Below are positions 7,520-16,564 of a stretch of DNA of 64,000 bases, piece after piece; position 1 is the stretch's first letter; the number at the start of each line of letters is the position of its first letter. Source of the DNA: Actinoplanes octamycinicus (lineage in GTDB: Bacteria > Actinomycetota > Actinomycetes > Mycobacteriales > Micromonosporaceae); the NCBI RefSeq assembly GCF_014205225.1, contig NZ_JACHNB010000001.1, positions 4,941,501-5,005,500 on the forward strand, read 5' to 3'. A program made the translations under genes and the position numbers. The notes under the pieces are model-generated. The model ran no database searches. It saw nothing but the letters and a program-made list of their open reading frames with translations, and was not told where the DNA came from.

Positions 7520-9148
7520 TCAGCTCTCGGTGATGGTGATCGGGTCCGCGGTCAGGGTGTCGCAGCTGACGAAGGCCAGGTCGATCGTCACGTTGGTGAA
7601 CCAGAGGAACGGCAGGGTCAGCGGCGGCGGCTGCTCCGGCGTGAAGGTGATCGGGATCAGGCCGAACAGGTTGCCGGTCATCTTCGGGGTGTAGAACTTG
7701 ACGTTGCCCTCGGTGACCAGCTTCTTGCTCTTGATCGTGGTGGTCGCGTTGCCCGGCTCGTCGATCACCAGGCTGAACGGCTCGTTGACCGCCTTGGTCA
7801 TGTTGAGCTGCAGCGCCTTGATCGTGCCGTTCGCGGTGGGCACGTCGGCGACGCCCTCGTAGGTCGAGTTGTAGAGGCTCAGCGAGCTGACCTTCATGAC
7901 GCCCGGCTTGATCGCCGACCGCGGGATGCCACCGTCGTCGGCGACCTTGTTCTCCTGGCGGGCACCGAGGCAGGGGATCACGTCCGGGTCGGTGCTGGTG
8001 CTGACGCTCGCGGAGGGGCTGGTGGTCTGCACCGGGCCGCTGGTCGCGGTGGTGGCGCCGTCGCCGGCCGGGGTGGTGGTGGCCGCGCCGGTCGGCTCGG
8101 TGGTCGGCTTCGCCGTCTCGGTCGCCGACGCCGTCGGCGACGCGCTCGGCGAGGACGACTCCTCGTCGCCGCCGATGCCGAGCAGGTTGCCCACGCCGTC
8201 GACCACGTCGGAGATGCCGTCAAGGATCGGGTTGCCGTCCTCCTGGGCGGTGGCGGAGGCCGAGGCGGAAGCGGAGGCGGTGCTGGTGGCCTTGCCCGAG
8301 TCGGCCGGCGCGGTGGTGGTCTTCTTCGGGTCCGGCTTGCCGGTGTCCTTCGGCTCGCCGGCCTTCTTCTCGGACGTCTTGGCCGCCGACGAGGTGGAGG
8401 CCGACGGCGAGACCGAGGTGCTGATCGAGGGCAGGCCCTCGGGGCAGTCGTCGGCGCTGGCCGGGATGCGGCTGCCGATCAGCACCGTGGCGCCCACGAA
8501 GGCGGGCACCACGATGATCGCGAGAGCCTTGCGGTTCAGGCCGCGGCGCGGACCGGGCAGATCGCCGCGTGGCTGATCAAAACCGGGCAGGATGCTCGGG
8601 TCGCTCTGCGCCGGACGGACCGGGGCGGTCTCGTGCGGGCGGTCGTCGTGACCGGCGATCTGGATCGCCTCGGTGTTCTCGCCCGGGCCGCCGTGGTGCC
8701 GCGGGGTGTCGGACGGGCCCTGCGCGTGGTTGTCCGGGCCGATCCCGTCGACCGGACCCTGCCGCGGGATCTCCGGCTGGGTGGGGCGCGGCGTCCAGGC
8801 CACCGACAGCGCGCCGCCGATGATGCCGAACAGCATGCCCAGGACCCAGCCGCCGAAGTTCAGGCCGATGAACGAGTAGAGCGCGGTGAGCAGGCCGACG
8901 ATGCCGTAGAACATCCGCTGCGCCGGGGTGAACCAGACCAGGACGCCGCAGAGCAGCATCAGGGCGGGCAGCACGTAGGACAGGAAGCCCTGCGGCCCGA
9001 TGTGAATCTCGACCTTCATCTCGGTGAAGACCGAAAGGTTGGAGCTCAGGAGCAGGAACAGCCCAGACAGCACTAGGAACAAGCCGCCCCAGAACGGCCG
9101 GCTCCGCCGCCACCGGCGGAACTTGCTCCCGAATTCGTCCGTCGCCAC
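7520..9148 (-). CDS. DUF6114 membrane protein with Ser/Thr/Pro-rich exported region
   Basis: Protein of 542 aa. Residues 1-125 carry four hydrophobic helices with the layout of the DUF6114 family, followed by a linker, a further membrane helix at about 205-225, and a long low-complexity Ser/Thr/Ala/Pro/Lys region (about 240-390). A C-terminal domain of about 150 aa (ARQENKVADDGGIPRS onwards) is rich in beta strands. DUF6114 genes in streptomycetes usually lie next to DUF6230 genes, as here; the function is unknown. GTG 9148 has GGAGG 4-5 nt upstream. A strong hairpin separates it from the upstream DUF6230 gene. The long C-terminal extension makes this member larger than the N-terminal domain alone, consistent with a wall-spanning linker and surface domain. 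Confidence 0.75.
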   Translation of the reverse strand: MATDEFGSKFRRWRRSRPFWGGLFLVLSGLFLLLSSNLSVFTEMKVEIHIGPQGFLSYVLPALMLLCGVLVWFTPAQRMFYGIVGLLTALYSFIGLNFGGWVLGMLFGIIGGALSVAWTPRPTQPEIPRQGPVDGIGPDNHAQGPSDTPRHHGGPGENTEAIQIAGHDDRPHETAPVRPAQSDPSILPGFDQPRGDLPGPRRGLNRKALAIIVVPAFVGATVLIGSRIPASADDCPEGLPSISTSVSPSASTSSAAKTSEKKAGEPKDTGKPDPKKTTTAPADSGKATSTASASASASATAQEDGNPILDGISDVVDGVGNLLGIGGDEESSSPSASPTASATETAKPTTEPTGAATTTPAGDGATTATSGPVQTTSPSASVSTSTDPDVIPCLGARQENKVADDGGIPRSAIKPGVMKVSSLSLYNSTYEGVADVPTANGTIKALQLNMTKAVNEPFSLVIDEPGNATTTIKSKKLVTEGNVKFYTPKMTGNLFGLIPITFTPEQPPPLTLPFLWFTNVTIDLAFVSCDTLTADPITITES

Positions 9149-9187
9149 TCGTCCTCCAGCGTTTCTCTTACAGGCTCACAAAGGGAT

Positions 9188-9218
9188 GGGGCTCGCGGAG
9201 TGCTGCTCCACGAGCCCC
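9188..9218 (-). terminator. Hairpin between DUF6230 and DUF6114 genes
   Basis: GGGGCTCG pairs with CGAGCCCC and encloses an inner GGAG/CTCC stem with a 5-nt loop. It lies 11 bp after the DUF6230 stop and before the DUF6114 gene, so it probably terminates or attenuates DUF6230 transcripts, giving unequal expression of the pair. Confidence 0.7.
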
Positions 9219-9229
9219 GGAAATCTAGA

Positions 9230-9865
9230 TCAGAAACACTCGTTGCCGGAACCGACGAGCAGCTTGAGGCTCATGCCCTTGAGCTTGAAGCTGGAGGCGG
9301 TGGTCAGGTACGCCTTCTGCTTCAGGTTGTCGATGCTGACCTTGCTGGCCTGCTGGCCGAAGCCGCCCTTCTCGCCGTGCTCGGCCTGGCCGTCAGCGTC
9401 GAGGGTGGAGGCGTCCACACCGATCTGGATGTTCTTGAACGTGGCGTCACCGCCGAGCTCCGACATACCGATCAGCAGGTCGTCGGCCTGGACCGCGTTC
9501 GCCGCCGAGCCGCTCGGGTCCGACGCGTTGAACTTCGCGGTGGTGGCGGCCGTGATCTTCAGGGTGATCGGACCGGCGTTGACCGACTGGCACAGGTTGT
9601 ACAGGTCGGCGTGGTTGATACCGGACATGGCGGCCGGAATCGAGTTGTTGTTCAAGCCCTTGCTGTACTGCGTGAAGCCGGTGCCCTCGAGGTGGTCGGC
9701 CGTCAGCTTGAACTGCGTGCCCGAGACCGTGATGTTCGCGGCCAGGGCACCCTGCGCGAGGGCGACGACGAGACCGGTGGCCACGGCGGTGGGCACGCCC
9801 ACGGCCACCGCGAACCGGCGCCAGTTGGTGCGTCCAGCGGCCGGAACGCTCTGCGAATCCTCCAC
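9230..9865 (-). CDS. DUF6230 secreted or cell-surface protein
   Basis: Protein of 211 aa matching the DUF6230 family of actinomycetes. It has a short basic N-terminus and a single hydrophobic helix (about residues 18-42) ending AQGALAANITVSG, followed by an exported domain of about 165 aa containing repeated amphipathic strands and a C-terminal GNECF. Cys92 and the near-terminal cysteine could form a disulfide. The function is unknown; family members are often called cholesterol-esterase-like or secreted proteins without experimental basis. GGAGG lies 4-5 nt before GTG 9865. The position directly upstream of a DUF6114 gene is the usual family context, suggesting that the two products work together at the cell surface. 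Confidence 0.8.
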   Translation of the reverse strand: MEDSQSVPAAGRTNWRRFAVAVGVPTAVATGLVVALAQGALAANITVSGTQFKLTADHLEGTGFTQYSKGLNNNSIPAAMSGINHADLYNLCQSVNAGPITLKITAATTAKFNASDPSGSAANAVQADDLLIGMSELGGDATFKNIQIGVDASTLDADGQAEHGEKGGFGQQASKVSIDNLKQKAYLTTASSFKLKGMSLKLLVGSGNECF

Positions 9866-10349
9866 GGATCCTCCTATTGAAGAGATGACGGCTGTTCAAA
9901 CCACACCGCCAATGGCTCGCATCGACGGGCGACACTGGTGCCAACCGTCGACAGTGAGGCAAGTCGATGCCGTCGTCGTAACGTTCGGGAAATGTTGCCG
10001 CCCCTGCACGGTGACTACAAGGGCCAGGGCTACTAGTCAGTAACCCACATCACTTGATCTTGATTACGCACCGTGATGTTGCTGTCCGCCGTGTCCGAAA
10101 TTCCGACAACAAACCGGACAACCAGCCGTTATTGAAGGTCGTGACGGTAACCACAGGTGACACCTCATCGTCGGTCACGGATCGGTAACGAAATCCAGAC
10201 AACTCTCAGCAACCGGTTTCTCGGGCCGCTACGCCGATGCGTCTCGCCGTTCGGCCGATGTTGATCTCCCCTGAATGGCCGGGCTGCCTCATGTCCGGCC
10301 CGGCCCCTGCCGATGTGAGGAACATGATCGCCTCAGAGGAGCGCGGCCG
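9866..10349. other. Divergent intergenic region (promoters)
   Basis: 484 bp between the minus-strand DUF6230 gene and the plus-strand kinase, visibly richer in A+T than the surrounding genes, especially 10020-10200. This fits the promoters of both genes. It includes TACTAGTCAGTAAC around 10030, an imperfect dyad that could be an operator. No open frame looks coding. Confidence 0.6.
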
Positions 10350-12272
10350 GTGAGGCTGCAGCGCCGGCTCAACCTGGGCTTCGCCGCCCTGTTGGTGCTG
10401 TTCACGGCGTTCCTTGTGGTGCAGTTCGGCGTCGGTTCGCGACTGCGCGAGGAGCACGACCGGCGCTCGGCGCGGATCGACGCCGCTCGCGAGGCGAACC
10501 GGCTCGCGCTGCAACGGATGACCGATGCCGAGACCGGGGTGCGCGGCTTCCAGCTCACCGGCGAGCGGCTCTTCCTGGAGCCCTACCGCAACGGCCGGGG
10601 CGCCGGGCTCGCCGCGCTGGCCCGGGCCGCCGCGCAGAGCCGTGACGTCTCGGCCCGCAAACTGATCGAGGCCGAGCGGCAGGCCGCCAACGACTGGCTC
10701 GTCCAGTACGCCGACCGCGCCGCCAGCGGGGCCGACCGCGACAACGTCCTGGGCAAGCAACTCTTCGACCGGCTCCGCGCGGTCAACGCCGCCGCCGACG
10801 ACGCGCTCGGCGCCGAGTTTCGCGCCGAGCACGCGGCCGCCGCGCGCGACGAACGACTCCTCGCGGCCGTCTCCGGCGTCCTGGTGCTGGCCGTCCTGGT
10901 GGCCGGCTATCTGCTGGCCCGGGTCAGCCGCCGGCAGCTGCTGGTCCCGCTCGCCCGGGTCGGCGAGACGATCCGGCGGCAGGCGGCCGGCGACCGGTCG
11001 GCCCGCGCGGAGGCGGGTGGCGCGGCTGAACTGAGTACCGTGATCGAGGCGCTCAACGACCTGTCCGCGCAGACCGAGCAGCTGCTCGCAGCCGAGCAGG
11101 CCCGGACCGCTCGCGCCTGGCTGTGCCAGGCGGTCGCCGCCGAGCTGCAGCAGGAGGGCGACGACCCGCTGGTGGTCGGCACCCGGGTGGTCGCCCGGAT
11201 CGGCGGCGCGCTCGGCGCTGACGCGGTGTACGGCAGCCTATTCGTGCCGGGCACCGGTCAGATCTCGGTGCGCTGGCCGGACACCGCCCCGGAGCTGCCC
11301 GCGGCGGCCGCGGCCGAGCTGCGCGCGGTGCCGCCCGGCGGCCCGGTGCCGTGCGCCGGTGGCCTGGCCGTGGCGATGGGCGGCGACGCCGAGTGCCCCG
11401 GCGGCCAGCTGCTGGTGATCCGGGAGTTCCTGCCGGCCTTCACCGAGCCGGAGCACCGGCTGCTGACCAGCGTGGGCCGGGAGATCGAGCGGGCGCTGCG
11501 CCAGCTCAGCATCCGGGTGCATCAGGACCTGCTGATCAGCGAGCTGCGGATGCTCGACCAGCGCAAGGACGTCTTCATCCAGACCGTCACGCACGAGCTG
11601 CGGACGCCGCTGACCAGCATCCTCGGGTACGCCGAGATGATCGCCGACGAGGAGGACGAGCTGAACCCGATGCAGCGCCGGTCGGTCAACGCCATCCTGC
11701 GCAACGGTCACCGGCTCCAGGACACCATCGGCGACCTGCTGCTGCTCGACCGGCCGGACGACGGGGCGGGCGCGGCCGCCGAGCCGCTCGACGTGGCCAC
11801 CCTGGCCACCGTGGTGCACGCCGAGCTGGACGCGGCGGCGCGGGCCAAGAATCTGACGGTCAGCTTCGACGCCGGGCCGGCCTGGGTGCGCGGCGACCAG
11901 ACCCAGCTGCGCCGGGCGCTGCGCAAGCTGATGGAGAACGCGATCAAGTTCACCCCGGCCGGCGGCAGCGTGACCTGGCAGTGCGGCGCTGACGAGCGGA
12001 CCGTCACGGTCGCCGTCACGGACACCGGCATCGGCATCCCGGCCGAGGACGTGTCCGGCCTGTTCACCCCGTTCCACCGGGCCGGCAACGCGATGGACCA
12101 GGCGGTGCAGGGCCCCGGCCTGGGCCTGGCGATCGTCCGGGACATCGTCCGCGACCACGGCGGCAGCATCGCCGTGCAGTCGGTGGTCGGCCGGGGCAGC
12201 ACCTTCACGATCACCCTGCCGGCGGTCCCGGCGCCCGTCCCGGTCCCGGTTCCGGCCTCCTCACCGGCCTGA
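10350..12272 (+). CDS. Orphan CHASE3-HAMP-GAF histidine kinase
   Basis: Sensor kinase of 640 aa with no response regulator gene nearby. Domains in order: TM1 at about residues 5-27; an extracytoplasmic CHASE3 domain (about 30-165, with the DAETGVRGFQLTGE signature); TM2 at about 172-195; HAMP (about 195-250); a GAF-like domain (about 275-395); HisKA with VTHELRTPLTS (His415); and HATPase_c with MENAIKF, TDTGIGIP and GLGLAIV motifs. The C-terminus is a Pro/Val tail. I chose GTG 10350 because AGAGGAG lies 8 nt upstream. It overlaps the end of the convergent cydC gene by 12 bp, so the two stop regions are antisense to each other. Signal and partner are unknown. Confidence 0.88.
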   Translation: MRLQRRLNLGFAALLVLFTAFLVVQFGVGSRLREEHDRRSARIDAAREANRLALQRMTDAETGVRGFQLTGERLFLEPYRNGRGAGLAALARAAAQSRDVSARKLIEAERQAANDWLVQYADRAASGADRDNVLGKQLFDRLRAVNAAADDALGAEFRAEHAAAARDERLLAAVSGVLVLAVLVAGYLLARVSRRQLLVPLARVGETIRRQAAGDRSARAEAGGAAELSTVIEALNDLSAQTEQLLAAEQARTARAWLCQAVAAELQQEGDDPLVVGTRVVARIGGALGADAVYGSLFVPGTGQISVRWPDTAPELPAAAAAELRAVPPGGPVPCAGGLAVAMGGDAECPGGQLLVIREFLPAFTEPEHRLLTSVGREIERALRQLSIRVHQDLLISELRMLDQRKDVFIQTVTHELRTPLTSILGYAEMIADEEDELNPMQRRSVNAILRNGHRLQDTIGDLLLLDRPDDGAGAAAEPLDVATLATVVHAELDAAARAKNLTVSFDAGPAWVRGDQTQLRRALRKLMENAIKFTPAGGSVTWQCGADERTVTVAVTDTGIGIPAEDVSGLFTPFHRAGNAMDQAVQGPGLGLAIVRDIVRDHGGSIAVQSVVGRGSTFTITLPAVPAPVPVPVPASSPA

Positions 12273-13949
12273 TCGGAGAGCGGGCCGGCCGGCCTGACCG
12301 GCCGCCGAGGGCAGCTTGACCTCCCGCAGACCGGCCAGTTCGGCGGTGCGGTGGGTGATCAGCAGGACGGTCCGGTCGCCGGCCGCCGTGAGCAGATCAC
12401 GGATCAGGGCCCGGGCCGTGGCGTCGTCCAGGTGCTCGCCCGGCTCGTCGAGGATCAGCACCCGGGCCCCGGTGAGCAGCAGCCGGGCCAGCGCGAGCCG
12501 CCGCCGCTGCCCGCCGGAGAGCGCCATGCCGTGCTCGCCGACCAGCGTCTGCAGCCCGTCCGGCAGCGACGCGGCCCAGTCCCGGAGCCGGGCCTGGCCG
12601 AGCGCGTCCAGCAGTTCCGCGTCGGTGGCGGCCGGCCGGCCGATCCGCAGGTTGGCGGCGATCGTGGTGTCGAACAGGTAGGCGTCCTCTGGCAGGTAGC
12701 CGACGACCTCGCGGACCCGGTCGCCCGGAATGTCGCGCAGATCCACCCCGTCCAGGGTGACCCGTCCGGCCACCGGGTCCAGGAAGCGCACCAGCAGCGC
12801 GGCCACCGTGCTCTTGCCCGCGCCGCTCGGCCCGGTCAGCGCCACCCGGGCGCCCGGCGGCAATACAAGATCCACATCGCGGACCGCGACCCGGTCGGGC
12901 GTCCAGGCCGCCGTGACGCGTTCCAGGCGCAATTCCGGGACTCGGTTACCGGTGGGGCGCGCCGCGGCCGTAGCGGGGCTCTCAGGGCCGCTACGCAACG
13001 GTTCCGGCGCGGCGCTGATCTCGGCGAGGCGGCACAGCGAGGCGCGCGCCGTGGCGTACCGCTGGGCGGCGGCCGGCAGCGGCGCGGCGATCTCGAAGAC
13101 GGCGAGCGGGGTGAGCACCACCAAGGCCAGCAACTCGCCGGGCAGGTCACCGGCGCGGACCGCGGCGGCGCCGGCGAGCAGGCCGGCCAGCACGGCCGCG
13201 CCGGTGGCCAGCGTGGTGACCGCGGCGCCCAGGCCGGCGGTCGCCGCCGAGCGACGCGACGCCGAGGTCAGCCGGGCGTCCAGGTCCGCGAGCCGGTCCC
13301 GCAGGACGTCGATCCGCTGGTACGCCAGCAGGTCGGGCAGCCCGTGCACCAGGTCCACCACCGCGGTGGCCAGGCCGGCCCGCAGCGGAGCGAGAGCCCC
13401 GTCGGCCCGGCGCGCGGCGACCCGCTGCAGCAGCGGCACCGCCACCCCGGTGACCAGCAGCGCCACCGCCAGCGCCAGCCCGGCGACCGGCACCAGCGCG
13501 CCGATCACCAGCACCGAGGCGAGCCCGGTCGCCGCGGCCACGGCGTACGGCAGCAGCACCCGGGTGACCAGGTCGAGCACCGCGTCCACGTCGGCGGCGA
13601 GGCGCTGGGCCAGGTCGGCGCGGCGGAAGCCGGCCAGCCCGGCCGGGGCGAGCACCTCGAGCCGGCGGTAGAGGGCGATCCGTACCCCGGCCAGGACCCG
13701 GAACGCGGCGTCGTGCCCGATCAGCCGTTCCAGGTAGCGCAGCACGCCCCGGCCCAGACCGCAGGCGCGGACCGCGACGATGGCGACCATCAGGTGCAGG
13801 ATCGGCGGGTGCAGCGCGGCCCGGGAGATCAGCCAGGCGGACACCGCGGTGAGGGCGACCGCGGCGCCGGCCGCTCCGGTTCCGGCCAGCACGGCCAGCG
13901 ACAGCCGGCCCCAGGCCGGGCGCAGCACCCGGAGAGTGGAGGTCGTCAT
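12261..13949 (-). CDS. cydC: ABC exporter subunit CydC
   Basis: Half-transporter of 562 aa that pairs with CydD to export cysteine/glutathione (known for E. coli CydDC), needed for assembly of cytochrome bd. Seen: a six-helix ABC membrane domain (about residues 1-300) and a nucleotide-binding domain with Walker A GPSGAGKST, signature LSGGQRRRLALARLLL, Walker B VLILDEP, and a switch His in LLITHRT. It overlaps cydD by 4 bp (ATGA), the last gene of the cydABDC operon. The 3' end runs 12 bp into the convergent kinase gene. Assignment to C rather than D follows order and the GHDAAFRVLAGVR stretch typical of CydC. Confidence 0.9.
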   Translation of the reverse strand: MTTSTLRVLRPAWGRLSLAVLAGTGAAGAAVALTAVSAWLISRAALHPPILHLMVAIVAVRACGLGRGVLRYLERLIGHDAAFRVLAGVRIALYRRLEVLAPAGLAGFRRADLAQRLAADVDAVLDLVTRVLLPYAVAAATGLASVLVIGALVPVAGLALAVALLVTGVAVPLLQRVAARRADGALAPLRAGLATAVVDLVHGLPDLLAYQRIDVLRDRLADLDARLTSASRRSAATAGLGAAVTTLATGAAVLAGLLAGAAAVRAGDLPGELLALVVLTPLAVFEIAAPLPAAAQRYATARASLCRLAEISAAPEPLRSGPESPATAAARPTGNRVPELRLERVTAAWTPDRVAVRDVDLVLPPGARVALTGPSGAGKSTVAALLVRFLDPVAGRVTLDGVDLRDIPGDRVREVVGYLPEDAYLFDTTIAANLRIGRPAATDAELLDALGQARLRDWAASLPDGLQTLVGEHGMALSGGQRRRLALARLLLTGARVLILDEPGEHLDDATARALIRDLLTAAGDRTVLLITHRTAELAGLREVKLPSAAGQAGRPALRSGR

Positions 13950-15562
13950 GCCGGCTCCAGAACGGTGGCGCCGGTCGTCCCGACCTCGATCACCCGGTCG
14001 GCCAGGCTGACCAGTTCCGGTCGGTGGGCGGCGATCAGCACGGTCCGGCCGCGGGCCAGCTCACGGATCGCGGCCATCACCCCGGCCGCGGTCGTCTCGT
14101 CCAGGTTGGCGGTCGGCTCGTCGAGCAGCACGATCGGGGCGTCTCGCAGGAAGGCCCGGGCGAGCGCCACGCGCTGGCGCTGCCCGGCCGACAGCCCGGT
14201 CCCGGCGTCGCCGAGCAGCGTGTCGTAGCCGTCCGGCAGACCCGCGACGAACCCGGCGACGCCGGCGGCCTCGGCCGCCGCCTCCGGCCGGCCGGAACCG
14301 AAGGTGATGTTGTCGCGCACCGTGGCGGCGAACAGGTGCGGCCGCTGCGGCACCCAGGCGAGCCGGCTCCGCCACGCGTCCAGGTCCAGGTCGGTGAGCG
14401 GGATGCCGCCGACGGTGACCCGGCCGGCGGTGGGTGTGGCGAAGCCGAGCAGCACGGCGAGGGCGGTCGACTTGCCGCAGCCGGACGGCCCGGTCAGCGC
14501 CACCACCTCGCCGGGCGCGACGGTCGCGGTGAGCCGGAGGGCTGGTTCGGCGCGTCCGGGGAAGCGGACTTCGACGTCGTCGAAGACGATCGGTCCGGAG
14601 ACCGGCGTCCGGGTCCCGCGCGCCGGCTCCGGGCTCTCCAGGATGGTGAAGACCTCCTCGGCGGCGGCCAGCCCCTCGGCGCTGGCGTGGTAGTTCGCGC
14701 CCACCTCACGCAGCGGGCGGTACGCCTCCGGCGCCAGGATCAGCACCAGCAGCGCGGTGGTCAGGTCCAGTTCCCCGGCCACCAGCCGCAGCCCGATGCC
14801 GACGGCGACCAGGGCCACCGACAGGGTGGCCAGCAGTTCCAGGACCAGCGAGGAGAGGAAGGCGGTGCGCAGCGTACGCATGGTGTGCCGGCGCTGCTCG
14901 GCGCTGATCCGGGCGATGATGCCGGCCTGGGCGCGGGCTCGGCCGAGCAGTTTCAGCGTGGGCAGGCCGGCCACCACGTCGAGGAAGTGGTGGGACAGCC
15001 GGGACAGCAGCCGGAACTGGCGGCGGTTCTGCGCCTCGGTGTGCATCCCGACCAGCGCCATGAAGACCGGGATCAGCGGCAGGGTGACCATGATCGTGAT
15101 GGTCGCGGTCAGGTCCGCGGGCAGCAGCCGGGCCAGCACGATGCCCGGCACGAGCACCGCCAGGACCAGCTGTGGCAGGTACCGGGCGAGATAGCCGTCG
15201 AGCGCGTCCAGGCCGTGGGTGACCAGGGTGGCGACCTCACCGGCCGGGCGGCGCCGGGCCGGGCCGAGGGCGATCAGGTGGTCCAGCAGCTGACCGCGCA
15301 GCTCGCTCTTGACCGCGGCGGCCGACCGGGCGGCGGCCAGCTCCTGGAGCCAGGACACCGCGGCGCGGGCGGCCAGGACCACGGCCAGCAGCGCCCAGGA
15401 CGGGTGCCGGTGGCCGAGGAAGACCGCGGTGATCGCCTGGGCCAGCAGGGTGGCCTGGGCGACCAGGAGCACGGCGTGGACGACGCCGAGCGCGACGGTG
15501 GCCGCCAGGTACGCACGGGTGCTCCGGGCGTACGAAAGCAGTCGTGGATCCAAGGGTTTCAT
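13946..15562 (-). CDS. cydD: ABC exporter subunit CydD
   Basis: Half-transporter of 538 aa, partner of CydC. Seen: a membrane domain with six helices (about residues 15-300), including the PLIPVFMALVGMHTEAQNRRQ and HFLDVVAGLPTLKLLGRA stretches typical of CydD, then an ATPase domain with Walker A GPSGCGKST, signature LSAGQRQRVALARAFL, and Walker B IVLLDEPTANLD. The ATG overlaps the cydB stop (ATGA at 15559-15562), and its stop overlaps the cydC start the same way, so all three are translationally coupled. Some actinomycetes fuse CydD and CydC into one protein; here they are separate. Confidence 0.92.
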   Translation of the reverse strand: MKPLDPRLLSYARSTRAYLAATVALGVVHAVLLVAQATLLAQAITAVFLGHRHPSWALLAVVLAARAAVSWLQELAAARSAAAVKSELRGQLLDHLIALGPARRRPAGEVATLVTHGLDALDGYLARYLPQLVLAVLVPGIVLARLLPADLTATITIMVTLPLIPVFMALVGMHTEAQNRRQFRLLSRLSHHFLDVVAGLPTLKLLGRARAQAGIIARISAEQRRHTMRTLRTAFLSSLVLELLATLSVALVAVGIGLRLVAGELDLTTALLVLILAPEAYRPLREVGANYHASAEGLAAAEEVFTILESPEPARGTRTPVSGPIVFDDVEVRFPGRAEPALRLTATVAPGEVVALTGPSGCGKSTALAVLLGFATPTAGRVTVGGIPLTDLDLDAWRSRLAWVPQRPHLFAATVRDNITFGSGRPEAAAEAAGVAGFVAGLPDGYDTLLGDAGTGLSAGQRQRVALARAFLRDAPIVLLDEPTANLDETTAAGVMAAIRELARGRTVLIAAHRPELVSLADRVIEVGTTGATVLEPA

Positions 15563-16554
15563 CCGGGGATGTCGCTGAGCTTGAGGCGCTTGCGGAACAC
15601 CCAGTAGGTCCAGCCCTGGTAGAGCAGGACGAGCGGGGTGAAGAAGACCGCCACCCAGGTCATCACCCGGAGCGTGTACGGCGTCGAGGAGGCGTTGTGC
15701 ACGGTGAGGCTGTGGGCCGGGTCGAGGGTGGACGGCATGACGTCCGGGAACAGCGTCACGAACAGCGCCGCGACGGCGAGCAGCAGGGTGGCGCCGGTGG
15801 CGGCGAAGGCCCAGCCCTCCCGCCGCGCCCGGGTCAGCGGGATCGCGCTGACCAGAGCGATCGCGGCGGCCGCGGAGAGGGTGACACCCCAGCCGTCGGT
15901 GTGGGTGATCCCGGTCCAGATCAGGAAACCGGCGGCGACCGGCACCGCGACCAGGGCCAGCGTCTCGGCGATCCGGCCGGCCTGGACGCGCATCGGGCCG
16001 TCCGTCTTGAGCGCCAGGAACACCGCGCCGTGCAGGGTGAACAGCGCCAGCGTGGTCAGTCCGCCGAGCAGCGCGTAGGGGTTGAGCAGGCCGATGAAGC
16101 CACCGGCGTACTCGTGCTGGGCGTCGATCGGCACGCCGCGCAGGATGTTGCCGAAGGCGACACCCCAGAGGATCGCCGGGACCAGGCTGCCCACGAAGAT
16201 CGCGAGGTCCCAGCGCTTGCGCCACGCGACGCCGTCCCGCTTGCCGCGGTACTCGAAGGCCACCCCGCGCACGATCAGCGCGACCAGGATCAGCAGCAGC
16301 GGCAGGAAGAAGCCGCTGAACAGGGTGGCGTACCACTCCGGGAAGGCGGCGAAGGTGGCGCCGCCGGCGACCAGCAGCCACACCTCGTTGCCGTCCCAGA
16401 CCGGGCCGATCGTGTTGATCGCCAGGCGGCGGGAGCGTTCATCGGTGCCGACGAAGGGCAGCAGGATGCCGACGCCGAAGTCGAAACCCTCGAGCAGGAA
16501 GTAGCCGGCCCAGAGCACAGCGATCAGGGCGAACCAGACAGTGGTGAGTTCCAT
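15559..16554 (-). CDS. cydB: Cytochrome bd oxidase subunit II
   Basis: Integral membrane subunit (331 aa, nine or so helices) of the high-affinity quinol oxidase. Seen: the opening VWFALIAVLWAGYFLLEGFDFGVG marker (residues 6-29), the NTIGPVWDGNEVWLL segment, EWYATLFSGFFLPL, and a C-terminal YQGWTYWVFRKRL. The gene starts 10 bp after the cydA stop and overlaps cydD by 4 bp. The length is normal for the short actinobacterial and Gram-positive form. Confidence 0.95.
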   Translation of the reverse strand: MELTTVWFALIAVLWAGYFLLEGFDFGVGILLPFVGTDERSRRLAINTIGPVWDGNEVWLLVAGGATFAAFPEWYATLFSGFFLPLLLILVALIVRGVAFEYRGKRDGVAWRKRWDLAIFVGSLVPAILWGVAFGNILRGVPIDAQHEYAGGFIGLLNPYALLGGLTTLALFTLHGAVFLALKTDGPMRVQAGRIAETLALVAVPVAAGFLIWTGITHTDGWGVTLSAAAAIALVSAIPLTRARREGWAFAATGATLLLAVAALFVTLFPDVMPSTLDPAHSLTVHNASSTPYTLRVMTWVAVFFTPLVLLYQGWTYWVFRKRLKLSDIPG

Positions 16555-16564
16555 GGGTGCGTCC

